DNA of 64,000 nt, from contig NZ_NJER01000001.1 of NCBI RefSeq assembly GCF_002753895.1, positions 1,550,910-1,614,909 of the forward strand, in the 5' to 3' direction. The translations under genes were made by a program, and so were the position numbers. Below are positions 32,355 to 41,948 of this stretch, one piece after another (the stretch's first letter is position 1; every line of letters begins with the position of its first letter). This DNA comes from Halobacteriovorax sp. JY17 (lineage in GTDB: Bacteria; Bdellovibrionota; Bacteriovoracia; Bacteriovoracales; Bacteriovoracaceae). The notes under the pieces were generated by a model that worked only from the letters and a program-made list of their open reading frames with translations, did no database searches and had not been told where the DNA came from.

Positions 32355-32838
32355 CCTTTTCTCCCACCTCTAGCTCTTTTGCCAGGGGTGAATCACTTCT
32401 CATTTCTAAGACGTGTCTACAATTATAAACTTTTGTTCTGTAAATTTTCGGAGGCTCTTGGACGCCGGGATGATGAGGAACATTTCTTTCAACTGCAATT
32501 ACTTTCATATTGGAATCAAGAAAGAAGATATCTAGGTCAAAAAGTGTGTTGGGCATCCAGAATTTGCGCAGTCCGTCTTTCTTGTAATGAAAGAGCATTG
32601 CGTGGTCTTTTTTAAATTCTTCTTTCTTCGTTCCACTTAGGCCTAGATTTTTTTCTTCATCACTAATTGAGAGAATGGTCTCGATAGAGTGCTTACCGTC
32701 AATGAGTAGAGTAACTCTCTTTCTGTCTTTAAATACAGTATTAGAAGAGCTACAGCTAGAGAGACAGAGCAATATTATTAGGGTTTTAAGAATATTTTTA
32801 ATGAGCATCGGTGCAAAATGCGTTATAAATGTCTTCAT
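32326..32838 (-). CDS. DUF192 lipoprotein
   Basis: A type II signal peptide ends in the lipobox LCLSSC, so the mature protein is a lipoprotein. The rest is a DUF192 fold (LLIDGKHSIETILSISDEEKNLGLSG, AMLFHYKKDGLRKFWMPNTLFDLDIFFLD, VGEKVI). Family members are small periplasmic proteins of unknown role. I kept ATG 32838; an internal ATG at 32808 would give a shorter signal peptide and is equally possible. The gene is divergent from aspS, with 35 bp between the starts. Confidence 0.8.
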   Translation of the reverse strand: MKTFITHFAPMLIKNILKTLIILLCLSSCSSSNTVFKDRKRVTLLIDGKHSIETILSISDEEKNLGLSGTKKEEFKKDHAMLFHYKKDGLRKFWMPNTLFDLDIFFLDSNMKVIAVERNVPHHPGVQEPPKIYRTKVYNCRHVLEMRSDSPLAKELEVGEKVITSKGSYL

Positions 32839-32873
32839 GACTTAACTCTAAATTATGAGGGGAGATAAAGCAA

Positions 32874-34661
32874 ATGGCCGAATTAAAGGGACTAATGAGA
32901 ACTCACAATTGTGGTGAGCTTAGAGAAGATCAAGTAGGGCAAACTGTCACGCTTTGTGGATGGGTAAATAAGTATAGAGACCTTGGGGCACTTCACTTTA
33001 TTGATGTTAGAGATAAGTATGGATTAACTCAGCTTGGCTTTGAACAATTCAAAGGTGACCTCTCTGTTTTAAAAGATTGTGCTCTTGAGTCAGTCATTAA
33101 AGCAACGGGGAAAGTTGCAATGAGACCTTCTGATGCTCAGAATAAGAAAATGGATACAGGACTTGTTGAAGTTCAAGTAGAATCACTTGAAGTTCTTTCT
33201 AGAAATGATATTGATAATATTCCTTTTCTTCCATATGGACAGGTCGAGGCTACAGAAGATCTACGCCTAAAGTATAGATACCTAGAACTTAGAACGAAGA
33301 AGTTACAAGATATTCTCGCTCTAAGATCTAAGACGACAAATACGGTTAGAAGAATTTTACAAGAAGAGAAGTTCATTGAAGTTGAAACTCCTATTCTTTA
33401 TAAATCAACTCCGGAAGGAGCGAGAGACTATGTTGTTCCGTCTCGTGTTCATCCTGGAAAAGTTTACGCTCTTCCTCAATCTCCACAGACTTTAAAACAA
33501 CTTCTAATGATTGGATCTACTGATAAGTACTTTCAAATTTGTAGATGTTTTAGAGATGAAGATTTGAGAGCTGACAGACAACCTGAGTTTACTCAAATTG
33601 ATATGGAGATTTCTTTTGCGACTCCTGAATATATTAAAAATATTGTAGAGAAAATTCTTGGAGAGCTTTTTGAACTTGAAGACGGATTTACTCTTCCTAT
33701 GATGTCTTATGATGAAGCTCTTGCTCGCTATGGTTCTGATAAACCAGATCTAAGATTTGGGCTAGAGCATAGAATTGTAACAGATATTTTTAAAGACTCT
33801 GACTTCTCTGTATTCTCAAGTGTCGCTAAGGCAAACGGATTAATTAAAGCGATTTTTGTTCCAGCTGCTATGGGAGCTTTTTCAAGAAAGGATACAGATG
33901 CTCTTACTGATGTGGTTAAGCCACATGGTGGAAAAGGTGTGGCCTTCTTTAAAGTTGCGGGAGAGGAGAGATCTGCAGGAATTTCTAAATTTATTACTGA
34001 TGAAATTTACCAGTCACTATGCGCATTTGAAGAGAATGCTGGAGATGGGACTTGGCTATTCTGTGCTGATACTGATTTAGATGCGGCCCATGCTTGTGCA
34101 GATGCTCTTAGAAGATATCTTGGAAAGAAACTAGAAATAATTGAAGAAGGTTATAAGTTCTTATGGGTTTATGACTTCCCACTTCTCGAATGGAATCCAG
34201 ACGGTAAGAGATATATTGCTCGTCACCACCCATTCACAATGATTAAGCCTGATCAGAAAGCGACTTTTATTGGCGCAGATCCAAAAGATTCAGAATCACT
34301 AAAAGATATGCCAGCACAAGCTTACGATGTTGTTTGTAATGGTTATGAACTTGGTGGGGGATCAATAAGAATTCACGAACAAGATATTCAAAAGAAAATG
34401 TTTGAAGTTCTTGGAATGGAAGAGGAAGAAATTCAATCACAATTTGGATTCTTTGTTGAAGCTCTCAATTACGGAGTTCCTCCACATGGTGGGCTTGCTT
34501 TTGGTCTTGATAGAATAGTAATGCTATTAGCGAAAACGGATTCTATTAGAGATGTAATTGCATTTCCTAAGACAACTTCTGCAAGCGATTTAATGTCTAA
34601 AGCTCCTTCTGCTCCGGCCGAAGCTCAGCTTAAAGAACTTCACTTTAACTGGACGAAGTAA
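32874..34661 (+). CDS. aspS: Aspartyl-tRNA synthetase
   Basis: This class II synthetase charges tRNA-Asp (or both Asp and Asn tRNAs). It has an N-terminal OB anticodon domain ([25 protein letters not shown]), motif 2 ([20 protein letters not shown]), a bacterial GAD insertion in the middle and motif 3 ([14 protein letters not shown]). The length of 595 is that of bacterial AspRS. Strong SD GGGGAGAT. A perfect hairpin follows the gene. Confidence 0.95.
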   Translation: MAELKGLMRTHNCGELREDQVGQTVTLCGWVNKYRDLGALHFIDVRDKYGLTQLGFEQFKGDLSVLKDCALESVIKATGKVAMRPSDAQNKKMDTGLVEVQVESLEVLSRNDIDNIPFLPYGQVEATEDLRLKYRYLELRTKKLQDILALRSKTTNTVRRILQEEKFIEVETPILYKSTPEGARDYVVPSRVHPGKVYALPQSPQTLKQLLMIGSTDKYFQICRCFRDEDLRADRQPEFTQIDMEISFATPEYIKNIVEKILGELFELEDGFTLPMMSYDEALARYGSDKPDLRFGLEHRIVTDIFKDSDFSVFSSVAKANGLIKAIFVPAAMGAFSRKDTDALTDVVKPHGGKGVAFFKVAGEERSAGISKFITDEIYQSLCAFEENAGDGTWLFCADTDLDAAHACADALRRYLGKKLEIIEEGYKFLWVYDFPLLEWNPDGKRYIARHHPFTMIKPDQKATFIGADPKDSESLKDMPAQAYDVVCNGYELGGGSIRIHEQDIQKKMFEVLGMEEEEIQSQFGFFVEALNYGVPPHGGLAFGLDRIVMLLAKTDSIRDVIAFPKTTSASDLMSKAPSAPAEAQLKELHFNWTK

Positions 34662-34669
34662 ATAACTCA

Positions 34670-34696
34670 TTTAGGCCCAAATTCTCTGGGCCTAAA
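34670..34696 (+). terminator. Hairpin terminator after aspS
   Basis: TTTAGGCCCA (34670-34679) pairs perfectly with TGGGCCTAAA (34687-34696) over a seven-base loop; TTCTCTTTT follows. The GGGCC core recalls the hairpin after rplI. Confidence 0.7.
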
Positions 34697-34747
34697 TTCT
34701 CTTTTAAATAATTAGAATTCTGATATCCTAATAGGATAGAGGAATTT

Positions 34748-35029
34748 ATGGCCATTAGTTTAAGTGACATTAATAAGAAAGCATCTAATGGAGTAAAATC
34801 TATTTTAGATGTTATTCTTGAGAGAAAGGAAGAAAAACTCTCTGGTCGATCTAGAAAGAAGAGGGTTCTTCGTCCTTGGGAATCTGGGAGTGCTGAAGTT
34901 ACAGTTGAAAAAGTGAAAGTCATGGCACCTTTTGAAAAGACTCGTCACTTATCTGATGATGAATTTATGGCCTTAAAGATCCAAGAGAGAGCTGAAGAAT
35001 TATTTCAAGATATTTCTGATTTTCTATAA
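34748..35029 (+). CDS. Small basic protein, unknown
   Basis: The 93 residues have no signal peptide or membrane segment. A basic middle (SGRSRKKRVLRPWESGSAE) is flanked by two helical stretches (SDINKKASNGVKSILDVILE and SDDEFMALKIQERAEELFQD). AGAGGAA precedes the ATG by three bases, which supports translation. No family is recognised; nucleic-acid binding is possible from charge alone. It sits between aspS and a convergent solute-binding gene, overlapping the latter by six bases. Confidence 0.65.
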   Translation: MAISLSDINKKASNGVKSILDVILERKEEKLSGRSRKKRVLRPWESGSAEVTVEKVKVMAPFEKTRHLSDDEFMALKIQERAEELFQDISDFL

Positions 35030-35773
35030 ACCATTTGGCATATATTTCTTTCTAGCTTTTGCTAGTTCTTCAAAGAACTTCTTTGTTTTCTTCGGGGACT
35101 TCTTTTCGAATTCCTTACTGACTGGAATATAGAGATAGTCAGTAAGAAAATCTTTTTCTAATTCCTTTATTAAATACTTTCTAGGGTATTCACTTAAAAT
35201 GATATCGGCGACTTCTTTGAGCACAACGTAGCCATCAAGTCTCTTTTTTAAAATGAGATCAAATGCCTGTTTAACTTTAATATCAGTTTCTTTAAGTACT
35301 TTCATACCTTTTAGCTTTTCACTTGCAATATAGCTCTTTGGTGCGCTAATCCCCTCATTTATATTGGAAAGTGAGTGCCCATCCCAAGATAATTTTGAAT
35401 CTATATGGGTATAAATCTTATAGTGGGCCTTTAAGAGATATAAACTCTTATCTAATTGGTTATTACTATTCTTAGGAAAGCTGGCTACTTTATCTCTTTC
35501 CTTTGTCCATAGAGACGTTAAAAGAGCATCAACTTTATTTGATTCAATGTCTTTAAGGCACCTATCCCATGAGGCCCTAATGTATTGAACTTTTAATCCT
35601 GTTTCCTTACTTGCTTCATTGATTGTTTTAATTACAACGCTGAGCCTTTGACTCTTATCTCCATCTGTGTCGTATGGAAAGAAGTGAGGACTTTCATAGC
35701 AAATTTTAAAAGGGAGTGCATGGCTTGTTGAGGTCATTACTAGAAATAGTAAAAGAGATAATTTTTTTGTCAT
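35024..35773 (-). CDS. Periplasmic solute-binding protein, family 3-like
   Basis: A signal peptide (MTKKLSLLLFLVMTSTSHA) leads to 230 residues of the amino-acid-binding-protein fold: FKICYESPHFFPYD, then GLKVQYIRASWDRCLKDIESNKVDALLTSL, and a second lobe with VKQAFDLILKKRLDGYVV. No ABC permease or ATPase is adjacent, so it may be an orphan binding protein or sensor. I chose ATG 35773 because it gives a proper signal peptide; the open frame runs to 35857. It is 46 bp downstream of the RDD gene. Confidence 0.75.
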   Translation of the reverse strand: MTKKLSLLLFLVMTSTSHALPFKICYESPHFFPYDTDGDKSQRLSVVIKTINEASKETGLKVQYIRASWDRCLKDIESNKVDALLTSLWTKERDKVASFPKNSNNQLDKSLYLLKAHYKIYTHIDSKLSWDGHSLSNINEGISAPKSYIASEKLKGMKVLKETDIKVKQAFDLILKKRLDGYVVLKEVADIILSEYPRKYLIKELEKDFLTDYLYIPVSKEFEKKSPKKTKKFFEELAKARKKYMPNGL

Positions 35774-35819
35774 TCCAATATTGTAATGCTCTATAAGGTT
35801 TGAAACAAGGTGAGATTTA

Positions 35820-36425
35820 TCATGAAGCTTTCTTATTACTTGAAATTTTCTTTGCAATAGGATCTTCTGGAAAGAGTAATGTCACTTTAGAAGAGCCAGT
35901 GTCTTCGAGAGATTCAATGTAATACTCTTCATCGGAATTCATTACAAATGAATCAGATAGCCAGTCAGGAATTCCTTTCTTATCTTTTCTAAAACAAGGT
36001 ATTAGTAAAAGTGTAAAACCTGTAGGTATTGTTACAAAGTATCCAATAGTTCTAAGAATAGAAGTTTTAAGAGAGAGTTGATCACTATGAGTGTGAGGGC
36101 ACTGTACCTTTAAGTTGAACATTATTTTTCCTGGAGTCTTTCCCTCTGAGAGATAGTAGGAAAGTAAAAAATAACCTGTGAAGACAACTAGAAAGTTTAT
36201 AGAATTTACCGCGTAGAGCTTATCTTCTAGGTTTGCTCTAACTCCAAGAGGGAGTTGAAAGAAGAATGCTTTAATGAAGTTTAGGTAAGTAAACATTATC
36301 GCTTTATTAATAATGCCAATAAGAAATAAGTCCATAGTAAAAGCATACATACGATCTTTAACTAGACTCTTCTTTGGAGGTTTGGCCGCTGATAAATGTG
36401 TTACGTTTTCTTCATTCTTCCACAT
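35820..36425 (-). CDS. RDD-family membrane protein
   Basis: The 201-residue protein has about four membrane segments with the RDD layout: DRMYAFTMDLFLIGIINKA at the first helix (the Arg and Asp), SEGKTPGKIMFNLKVQ after the second, and LRTIGYFVTIPTG. RKDKKGIPDWLSDSFV follows near the end. RDD proteins are poorly characterised, and some act in ion or small-molecule transport. A polar tail of about 40 residues extends beyond the family core. It precedes the solute-binding gene on the same strand. Confidence 0.75.
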   Translation of the reverse strand: MWKNEENVTHLSAAKPPKKSLVKDRMYAFTMDLFLIGIINKAIMFTYLNFIKAFFFQLPLGVRANLEDKLYAVNSINFLVVFTGYFLLSYYLSEGKTPGKIMFNLKVQCPHTHSDQLSLKTSILRTIGYFVTIPTGFTLLLIPCFRKDKKGIPDWLSDSFVMNSDEEYYIESLEDTGSSKVTLLFPEDPIAKKISSNKKAS

Positions 36426-36497
36426 AGTAGGCGTATCGACTTTTCGAGAGGGAATCTTGAATGAATAGAGGATATTTTGAGCTTTTCTTTAGTCGGG

Positions 36498-36527
36498 AAA
36501 AAAATGCTCCCGACCTATGTGGTCGGG
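36498..36527 (-). terminator. Intrinsic terminator of the L,D-transpeptidase-like gene
   Basis: Read on the minus strand, CCCGACC (36527-36521), a five-base loop and GGTCGGG (36515-36509) form a perfect stem; after GAGCA there is a run of seven T (complement of 36504-36498). Confidence 0.75.
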
Positions 36528-36534
36528 TATGTCC

Positions 36535-37227
36535 TTAGCACTGTGGAACGTAAGAATAGTAAAGACTTCCACCTTTTATTTTAGGTAGAACTGTCTTCAT
36601 TCTGCCAACTGCTATTGCTGGGCAACCAAGGGTACGTCCCTGAATCTTTGAGTAGTTTTTAACGTAGTCAGCTTCGTGAAAGACAACAGCATTGGGTCTA
36701 ACATCTGAGGAGGAACTCTCAAGACCTGTTAGTCTAATGGCATTATGTCCTTCCATTGAATTGTAATTGAACTTACTTGAAAAGTAGGTGCTATCTACTC
36801 TCATAAATCCAGGACGAGTCATTCCAAAACGTCTATGTTTTACGAGTCTAATTCTTCTACTGAACTTTGAATGCATGCACTTGTCTAGGTATCCATCGTG
36901 ATTTCTATCTCCGTTTGGAAAACCAATTCTATTTCTTCCACTTCCGTGAGCGACGTACTCCCTTTGAAGTTCTCCCGTTTGAAGATCCATAATATAGAGT
37001 CTCTTCTCTCTAGAGCTTTGGGAGAAATCACCAATTGTAATAAATCTCTGATTACTAAGAAGATGAGATTTTCTTTCAAAGAAATCCATTGCCTCAACTA
37101 GAGGAGTCTCAGGAACTCCCTCTGCTACAAAGTGATTAATAGTCTCTTCACGTCCTTCAATATGGTATCCATCGAAGGCCAGAGTGTTAAAAGAAAACAA
37201 GAATGTAAGTAAGATTAATTTTTTCAT
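36535..37227 (-). CDS. Murein L,D-transpeptidase-like exported protein (YkuD_2 type)
   Basis: After a signal peptide (cut near TLAFDGY), about 210 residues carry the motifs of the secreted L,D-transpeptidase-like family: ITIGDFSQSSREKRLYIMDL, VVFHEADYV with the catalytic His near 184, and GRTLGCPAI with the nucleophile Cys near 202. Such enzymes cross-link or edit peptidoglycan, and predatory bacteria use several during prey-cell remodelling. That role is inference here. The start codon lies in a perfect 13-bp inverted repeat just after mutS, and a terminator follows the stop. Confidence 0.8.
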   Translation of the reverse strand: MKKLILLTFLFSFNTLAFDGYHIEGREETINHFVAEGVPETPLVEAMDFFERKSHLLSNQRFITIGDFSQSSREKRLYIMDLQTGELQREYVAHGSGRNRIGFPNGDRNHDGYLDKCMHSKFSRRIRLVKHRRFGMTRPGFMRVDSTYFSSKFNYNSMEGHNAIRLTGLESSSSDVRPNAVVFHEADYVKNYSKIQGRTLGCPAIAVGRMKTVLPKIKGGSLYYSYVPQC

Positions 37228-37254
37228 AGCTTACTTCTCGGAGTAAGCTATGAA
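37223..37254. promoter_or_regulatory. Perfect 13-bp inverted repeat covering the start codon
   Basis: TTCATAGCTTACT (37223-37235) and AGTAAGCTATGAA (37242-37254) are exact inverted copies with a six-base loop. On the minus strand the ATG of the L,D-transpeptidase-like gene is within the 3' arm and the GAGAAG ribosome site is in the loop and arm, so an mRNA hairpin would hide the initiation region. Confidence 0.7.
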
Positions 37255-37282
37255 TATTTTAGGGATTTATACTTGAGCGAAA

Positions 37283-39913
37283 TTATTGTCTAAGAGATTC
37301 TTTGAGCTCACTAAGCTTATTCAGTGCTTGAAGTGGAGTCATATTCATCACATCGACTTCACTTAAATTGAGTTCAAGCTTTTGAAGATGCTCAGGTATT
37401 TCTCTTTCAACAATCACTTCTGGACTTGCGAAGAAGCTCAATTGTGAATTAGAATTTTTGATCATTTCTTTTTCTGAACTTACAGAAGGAAGTGAATTCT
37501 CATGACTACTATCGTGCTCTAAGCTTTTTAAGATATGTGAAGATCTATCAAGAATCGATTTTGGAAGACCTGCAAGCTTGGCAACATAAATACCAAAACT
37601 CTGTGAAGCACCTTCTTCAATTAGACGATAGAGAAATTGAACGTTTCCATCTTTATTAAAAGTTTCAACTGTTAAATTCTTCGCACCAGGAAGTTGATCT
37701 ACAATATCAATTAGTTCATGATAGTGGGTCGCGAATAGAGTTAGTGCCTTTGTCTTATTCACAAAGTGCTCAACAAGGGACCAAGCAATACTAAGACCAT
37801 CATAAGTAGAAGTTCCTCTACCAACTTCATCTAGAATAATAAGAGACTTATCGGTCGCGTGTCTTAGGATTTCTGCTGTTTCGGCCATTTCAACCATGAA
37901 TGTTGATTGACCCTTTAAGATATCATCACTAGCGCCAAGACGGCTAAAGAGGTAGTCGCAGAGACCAATTTCCGCTTTCTCTGCAGGAACAAAAGAGCCA
38001 ACTTGAGCAAGAAGTTGAATAATTGCAACCTCTCTCATAACTGTTGTCTTACCGGCCATATTGGGACCTGTAATTAAACCAAAGTAACACTCTTCATCTA
38101 ATCTTAGGTCGTGAGCAACAAATTGATCTTTAATAATTGATTTTATAAGAGGATGCCAAGCGCCTTCAAGGTTAGAAAGTTTTCTATCATCACGCATCTC
38201 TGGTTTAATGAATTCTTCTTGGTTTGCTACCCATGCAAAACTTTGAAAGACATCTAGCAGTCCAAGTGATTTTGAAAGCATCATGATGGCAGCATTATTT
38301 TCAGTAACTTCAGCAATAAGACCTTTAAAAATTTCTCTCTCTAATCTTTCTAACTTTTCTTTTGCTGAGAAGATTTCTTTTTCAAATTCAGTTAGCTCTT
38401 TTGTCGTATATCGCTCAGAGTTAACTAGGGTCTGTCTTCTCTTGAAGCTTTCAGGGATTTTATCAGAGTGGGTTTTGGAAATCTCGATAAAGTAGCCTGC
38501 AACATTATTAGACTTTACTCTAAGTTTAGGAATACCTGTTTCTTCTCTGTAGCGCGCTTCAAGTTCTAAGAGCTCATTTGCTGTGTTAGTGCTCATTTTA
38601 GCGAGGCGGTCTCTTTCTTTGTCGCAACCTTCTCGGATTAAGTTTCCTTTCTCCAGAGCTGCTCCAATTTCGTCATTGATAGTTTCTTCAATTCTCTTAG
38701 ATAATTTCTTTAGAATACCAAGTTCATTTTTCTTAAGAGTTGAAAGAAAGTTTGCAGACTCATGTGAGAAAACATCTTTTAAATCTTCGTAAGTGGCAAC
38801 AGCTCTTGAAAGGTTTAAGAGGTCTCCAGCCGTTGTCTTATTAGTTGAAACCTTCGCCATAATTCTTTCTAGGTCTCTTACATCACTAAGTTTTTCTCTA
38901 ACGTCAGATAAAATCTCTGAATTATCTAAGAAGTAAGTTACAAAGTTTTGTCTTTCAGTAATCTCATTTAAATCATTCAGAGGGTTGATAAAAACTTGCT
39001 TTAAATTCCTTGAGCCCATCGCCGTCTTTGTTTTATCGAGAAACCCAAGTAGAGAATCTTTGTAGGTCTCTCTAGATTTTGGAAGAATTTCTAAACCAAT
39101 TAGTGTTGGAGCCGTTACCTTCATGTGACCTTTTTCACTAGTCATTTTAAAAGGTCTAATATGGCAGAAGTTCTCTGTAGTTTGTGTTGAACAAATATAG
39201 TAGGCGAGAGCTCCAATTGGAGCTAGGATTTCACTACAAGTAGAAATAACTTTATCTCTCTTATAAGAAGGAATAAGTTTTTCAATATAGATTTCTGTAT
39301 ATTTTTCAGAAAAATATTCTTTAGAGAGATGAGTCTTTAGTACTCCTAGTGCACCAAGAAGAGTGTCTAGCTCTTTTAACTCATCCCAATCTCCCATGGC
39401 GCAGATAAACTCTTTTGGTGCGAGCATTCTAAGCTTATCTAAGAAGTCTTCTGTACTAGTGAGCTTATATCCGCTGAATTCACCTGTCGTAAAATCAATT
39501 GCAGACAAGTAGTAATCATTTTCTATTTTTACAGCAGAAGCAATATACTTGTGATCAGCTCCATCTGCTTTTTCTAAATCATAAGGTAATCCTGGAGAGA
39601 CAACTTGAACAACTGCTCTTTTTACAATTCCCTTAGCTTCTTTTGGATCTTCAATTTGTTCACAGATCGCAACCTTAATACCAAAGGCACTCAGCTTATC
39701 TATATAGACAGCTGCTGCATGATGTGGAATTCCCGCCATTGGGATAGGGAAGTCTCCAAGTTTTCCACGTTGAGTGAGCGTAATATTTAAAAGCTTAGAG
39801 GCCTTCTTTGCATCATCAAAGAAAACTTCATAGAAATCACCCATTCTAAAGAGAACTAAGTGCTCTGAATATTCTTTCTTTATATCGTAGAATTGAACCA
39901 TCATCGGAGTCAA
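37283..39913 (-). CDS. mutS: DNA mismatch repair protein MutS
   Basis: MutS recognises mismatches and starts repair. The mismatch-binding Phe-x-Glu lies in FRMGDFYEVFFDDAKKAS near the N-terminus. The ATPase has GPNMAGKTTVMREVA (Walker A), DEVGRGTSTYDGLSIAW (Walker B) and FATHYHEL. The C-terminal tail has the TPLQALNKLSEL helix. I prefer TTG 39913 (876 residues), which yields MTPMMVQF as in other MutS proteins; the open frame extends to a GTG at 40009 without a ribosome site. No mutL is near. It is divergent from the lpt operon. Confidence 0.93.
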   Translation of the reverse strand: MTPMMVQFYDIKKEYSEHLVLFRMGDFYEVFFDDAKKASKLLNITLTQRGKLGDFPIPMAGIPHHAAAVYIDKLSAFGIKVAICEQIEDPKEAKGIVKRAVVQVVSPGLPYDLEKADGADHKYIASAVKIENDYYLSAIDFTTGEFSGYKLTSTEDFLDKLRMLAPKEFICAMGDWDELKELDTLLGALGVLKTHLSKEYFSEKYTEIYIEKLIPSYKRDKVISTCSEILAPIGALAYYICSTQTTENFCHIRPFKMTSEKGHMKVTAPTLIGLEILPKSRETYKDSLLGFLDKTKTAMGSRNLKQVFINPLNDLNEITERQNFVTYFLDNSEILSDVREKLSDVRDLERIMAKVSTNKTTAGDLLNLSRAVATYEDLKDVFSHESANFLSTLKKNELGILKKLSKRIEETINDEIGAALEKGNLIREGCDKERDRLAKMSTNTANELLELEARYREETGIPKLRVKSNNVAGYFIEISKTHSDKIPESFKRRQTLVNSERYTTKELTEFEKEIFSAKEKLERLEREIFKGLIAEVTENNAAIMMLSKSLGLLDVFQSFAWVANQEEFIKPEMRDDRKLSNLEGAWHPLIKSIIKDQFVAHDLRLDEECYFGLITGPNMAGKTTVMREVAIIQLLAQVGSFVPAEKAEIGLCDYLFSRLGASDDILKGQSTFMVEMAETAEILRHATDKSLIILDEVGRGTSTYDGLSIAWSLVEHFVNKTKALTLFATHYHELIDIVDQLPGAKNLTVETFNKDGNVQFLYRLIEEGASQSFGIYVAKLAGLPKSILDRSSHILKSLEHDSSHENSLPSVSSEKEMIKNSNSQLSFFASPEVIVEREIPEHLQKLELNLSEVDVMNMTPLQALNKLSELKESLRQ

Positions 39914-40135
39914 TTTTACACCGTGGTTTATTATTTCATTCAAGGTGTCTAGTGTGTGTGTGGACAAAGTTAAATCCCTGATTAAATTGAAGTTTTTTCG
40001 TAGGGGCACAGTAACATAGGGGGAATTTGATCGTAAAATAAAACCTCTAAGTAATTCCAGAGTGAGCTAATAAGTTATTGAAAAATAATGAAAAAAACGA
40101 GACTATATTAGCCATGTGCTACCCGAGAGGAAGAG

Positions 40136-40144
40136 TGATATAAT
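40136..40144 (+). promoter_or_regulatory. Extended -10 promoter of the lpt-rpoN operon
   Basis: TGATATAAT is a perfect extended -10 (TGnTATAAT) with no good -35. The start would be near 40151, leaving a short leader with GGAG at 40160. Confidence 0.5.
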
Positions 40145-40170
40145 CTTCTCTAAAGGTGCGGAGCGTAATT

Positions 40171-41178
40171 TTGCTTAATATTATCAAGAAATCAGTCATT
40201 GTCTTTAGTTTCTTACTTACCATGGGTTTCATAGCTCTATGGGGTGAAAGTGTAGAATGGAAGAGATCTCAGGCCTTAAAAAATCAAGGTCAAGACGATT
40301 CACAGAATTACGATCAAGAAAGTTACTTTGAAACTGTTTCATTTTATCGAGTAAAAGATCAGAAGCCAGTTCTTCACTTAGATGCCAAAGAACTTTCTAT
40401 GAATTCAGCGACGGGGAAATCTCTCTTTGTTGAACCCCGTGGTGTTGCCTTCACTAATAATGGGGAACCTGTTCAGTATGAAGCCAGAAAAGGTTTTCTC
40501 TTTAGGCAGGAAGACCAAGTCATTTTTGAAAACGAAGTGAAGTTCAATATGGAAACTTCAACTTTAACTGCGGATAAAACAATCTATCATATGAATAAAG
40601 ACGAAATCGTTTCAACAGGAAATGTAGAAACGACGAGTATTTCCATGAAGAACAAGAGTAAGGAAGATATTAAGGTCTGGTCCAATAGTGCTGTCACTTG
40701 GCCTTCAAAAGATAGAAGTCGCTATCAGGGTGATGTGAGAGGAATCATTAAAAGAAAACGTGTTTACGAGGAAAGTATTAGGTTTAAGGCCCAACAAGTT
40801 GACGTAAATATGGTGACTCTACAAATCGATTTACTTGAAAAAGTGCACTTGGAAAAACAACAACTTAAGGCGGATTCTCACCGCGGAGAAATATTTCTGG
40901 AAAACTATAACAAAAAGCTCAAGTATTTCGTTCTTTATGACGATGTGAAGGTTGTAGAGAAAGTAAAACTGGAAAAGGATGGTCGTGTTTCCTCCTTTGA
41001 AAGACGTGCTTTTGGTGAAAAACTTGAGGGTATGATGAGTGAGAGTAAAATTATTCTCACTGGCTACCCGAAGGTTTTTCAACAAAGTGATGTAATTACT
41101 GGAAATAAAATAGTGCTCCGTGAGAATAACGAAGTTGTTGAAGTAGATGATGCGAACACTAATTTTATACTAAGGTAA
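40171..41178 (+). CDS. lptC: LPS-export protein: LptC and LptA parts in one chain
   Basis: One N-terminal membrane helix ([18 protein letters not shown]) is followed by two OstA-like jellyroll stretches. The LptC-like part is about residues 50-180 ([37 protein letters not shown]). The LptA-like part is about 190-335 ([54 protein letters not shown]). Such proteins carry LPS from LptB2FG to LptD across the periplasm. No separate lptA stands between it and lptB, so one chain seems to do both jobs. I chose TTG 40171, seven bases after GGAG; a GTG at 40156 is in frame. Confidence 0.75.
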   Translation: MLNIIKKSVIVFSFLLTMGFIALWGESVEWKRSQALKNQGQDDSQNYDQESYFETVSFYRVKDQKPVLHLDAKELSMNSATGKSLFVEPRGVAFTNNGEPVQYEARKGFLFRQEDQVIFENEVKFNMETSTLTADKTIYHMNKDEIVSTGNVETTSISMKNKSKEDIKVWSNSAVTWPSKDRSRYQGDVRGIIKRKRVYEESIRFKAQQVDVNMVTLQIDLLEKVHLEKQQLKADSHRGEIFLENYNKKLKYFVLYDDVKVVEKVKLEKDGRVSSFERRAFGEKLEGMMSESKIILTGYPKVFQQSDVITGNKIVLRENNEVVEVDDANTNFILR

Positions 41179-41180
41179 TT

Positions 41181-41912
41181 ATGGAAGAAAGAAGCTTTCT
41201 AGAGGCCACCAACCTCAGGAAAACCTACTCGGGTAGAACTGTCGTAAAAGACGTAAGCCTTAGAGTAGAACAAGGTGAAATTGTCGGTCTCTTAGGACCT
41301 AATGGAGCTGGAAAAACTACATCATTTTATATGATTGTAGGATTAGTAAGGGCAGATGAAGGAAGGATAGAACTTTCTGGAGATGAACTCACTGAGTATC
41401 CAATTCATATTAGAGCACTTAAAGGGGTAGGCTACTTACCACAGGAAGCTTCTGTCTTTAGAGATTTAACAGTGGAAGAAAATATCTACGCTGTTTTAGA
41501 GAATAGAAAATTGCCTAAAGTGAAAAGGCAGAATCTACTCGAATCTCTACTGGAAGATTTTGGACTAGGACATATTAGAAAGTCACTTGGTTCAGCACTT
41601 TCAGGAGGGGAAAGAAGAAGGGTTGAGATAGCAAGAGCACTGGCATTGGAGCCAAGGTTTATACTTCTCGATGAGCCCTTCGCTGGTGTTGACCCGCTTG
41701 CGGTAAGTGACATCCAGGGAGTGATTCGAAGTTTAAAGAATAGAAATATTGGAGTCTTGATCACAGACCATAATGTAAGGGAAACCTTAGGGATTGTTGA
41801 TAGGGCCTATATTATGAATAGTGGTGAACTACTTGTTAGTGGAACACCAGATGAAATTGTAAATAATGAAAGAGCACGGAAGTTCTATTTGGGTGACGAA
41901 TTTAAGATGTAA
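41181..41912 (+). CDS. lptB: LPS export ABC ATPase
   Basis: LptB powers extraction of LPS from the inner membrane. All ABC motifs are intact: [20 protein letters not shown] (Walker A), [16 protein letters not shown] (Q loop), [16 protein letters not shown] (signature), [13 protein letters not shown] (Walker B) and the switch His in TDHNVRETL. At 243 residues it has the standard length. It starts two bases after the LptC/A gene and is followed 36 bp later by rpoN, the order common in proteobacteria. Confidence 0.95.
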   Translation: MEERSFLEATNLRKTYSGRTVVKDVSLRVEQGEIVGLLGPNGAGKTTSFYMIVGLVRADEGRIELSGDELTEYPIHIRALKGVGYLPQEASVFRDLTVEENIYAVLENRKLPKVKRQNLLESLLEDFGLGHIRKSLGSALSGGERRRVEIARALALEPRFILLDEPFAGVDPLAVSDIQGVIRSLKNRNIGVLITDHNVRETLGIVDRAYIMNSGELLVSGTPDEIVNNERARKFYLGDEFKM

Positions 41913-41948
41913 TGTCACCCAACTTTTTTAATAATAAAAGGTGGAACT

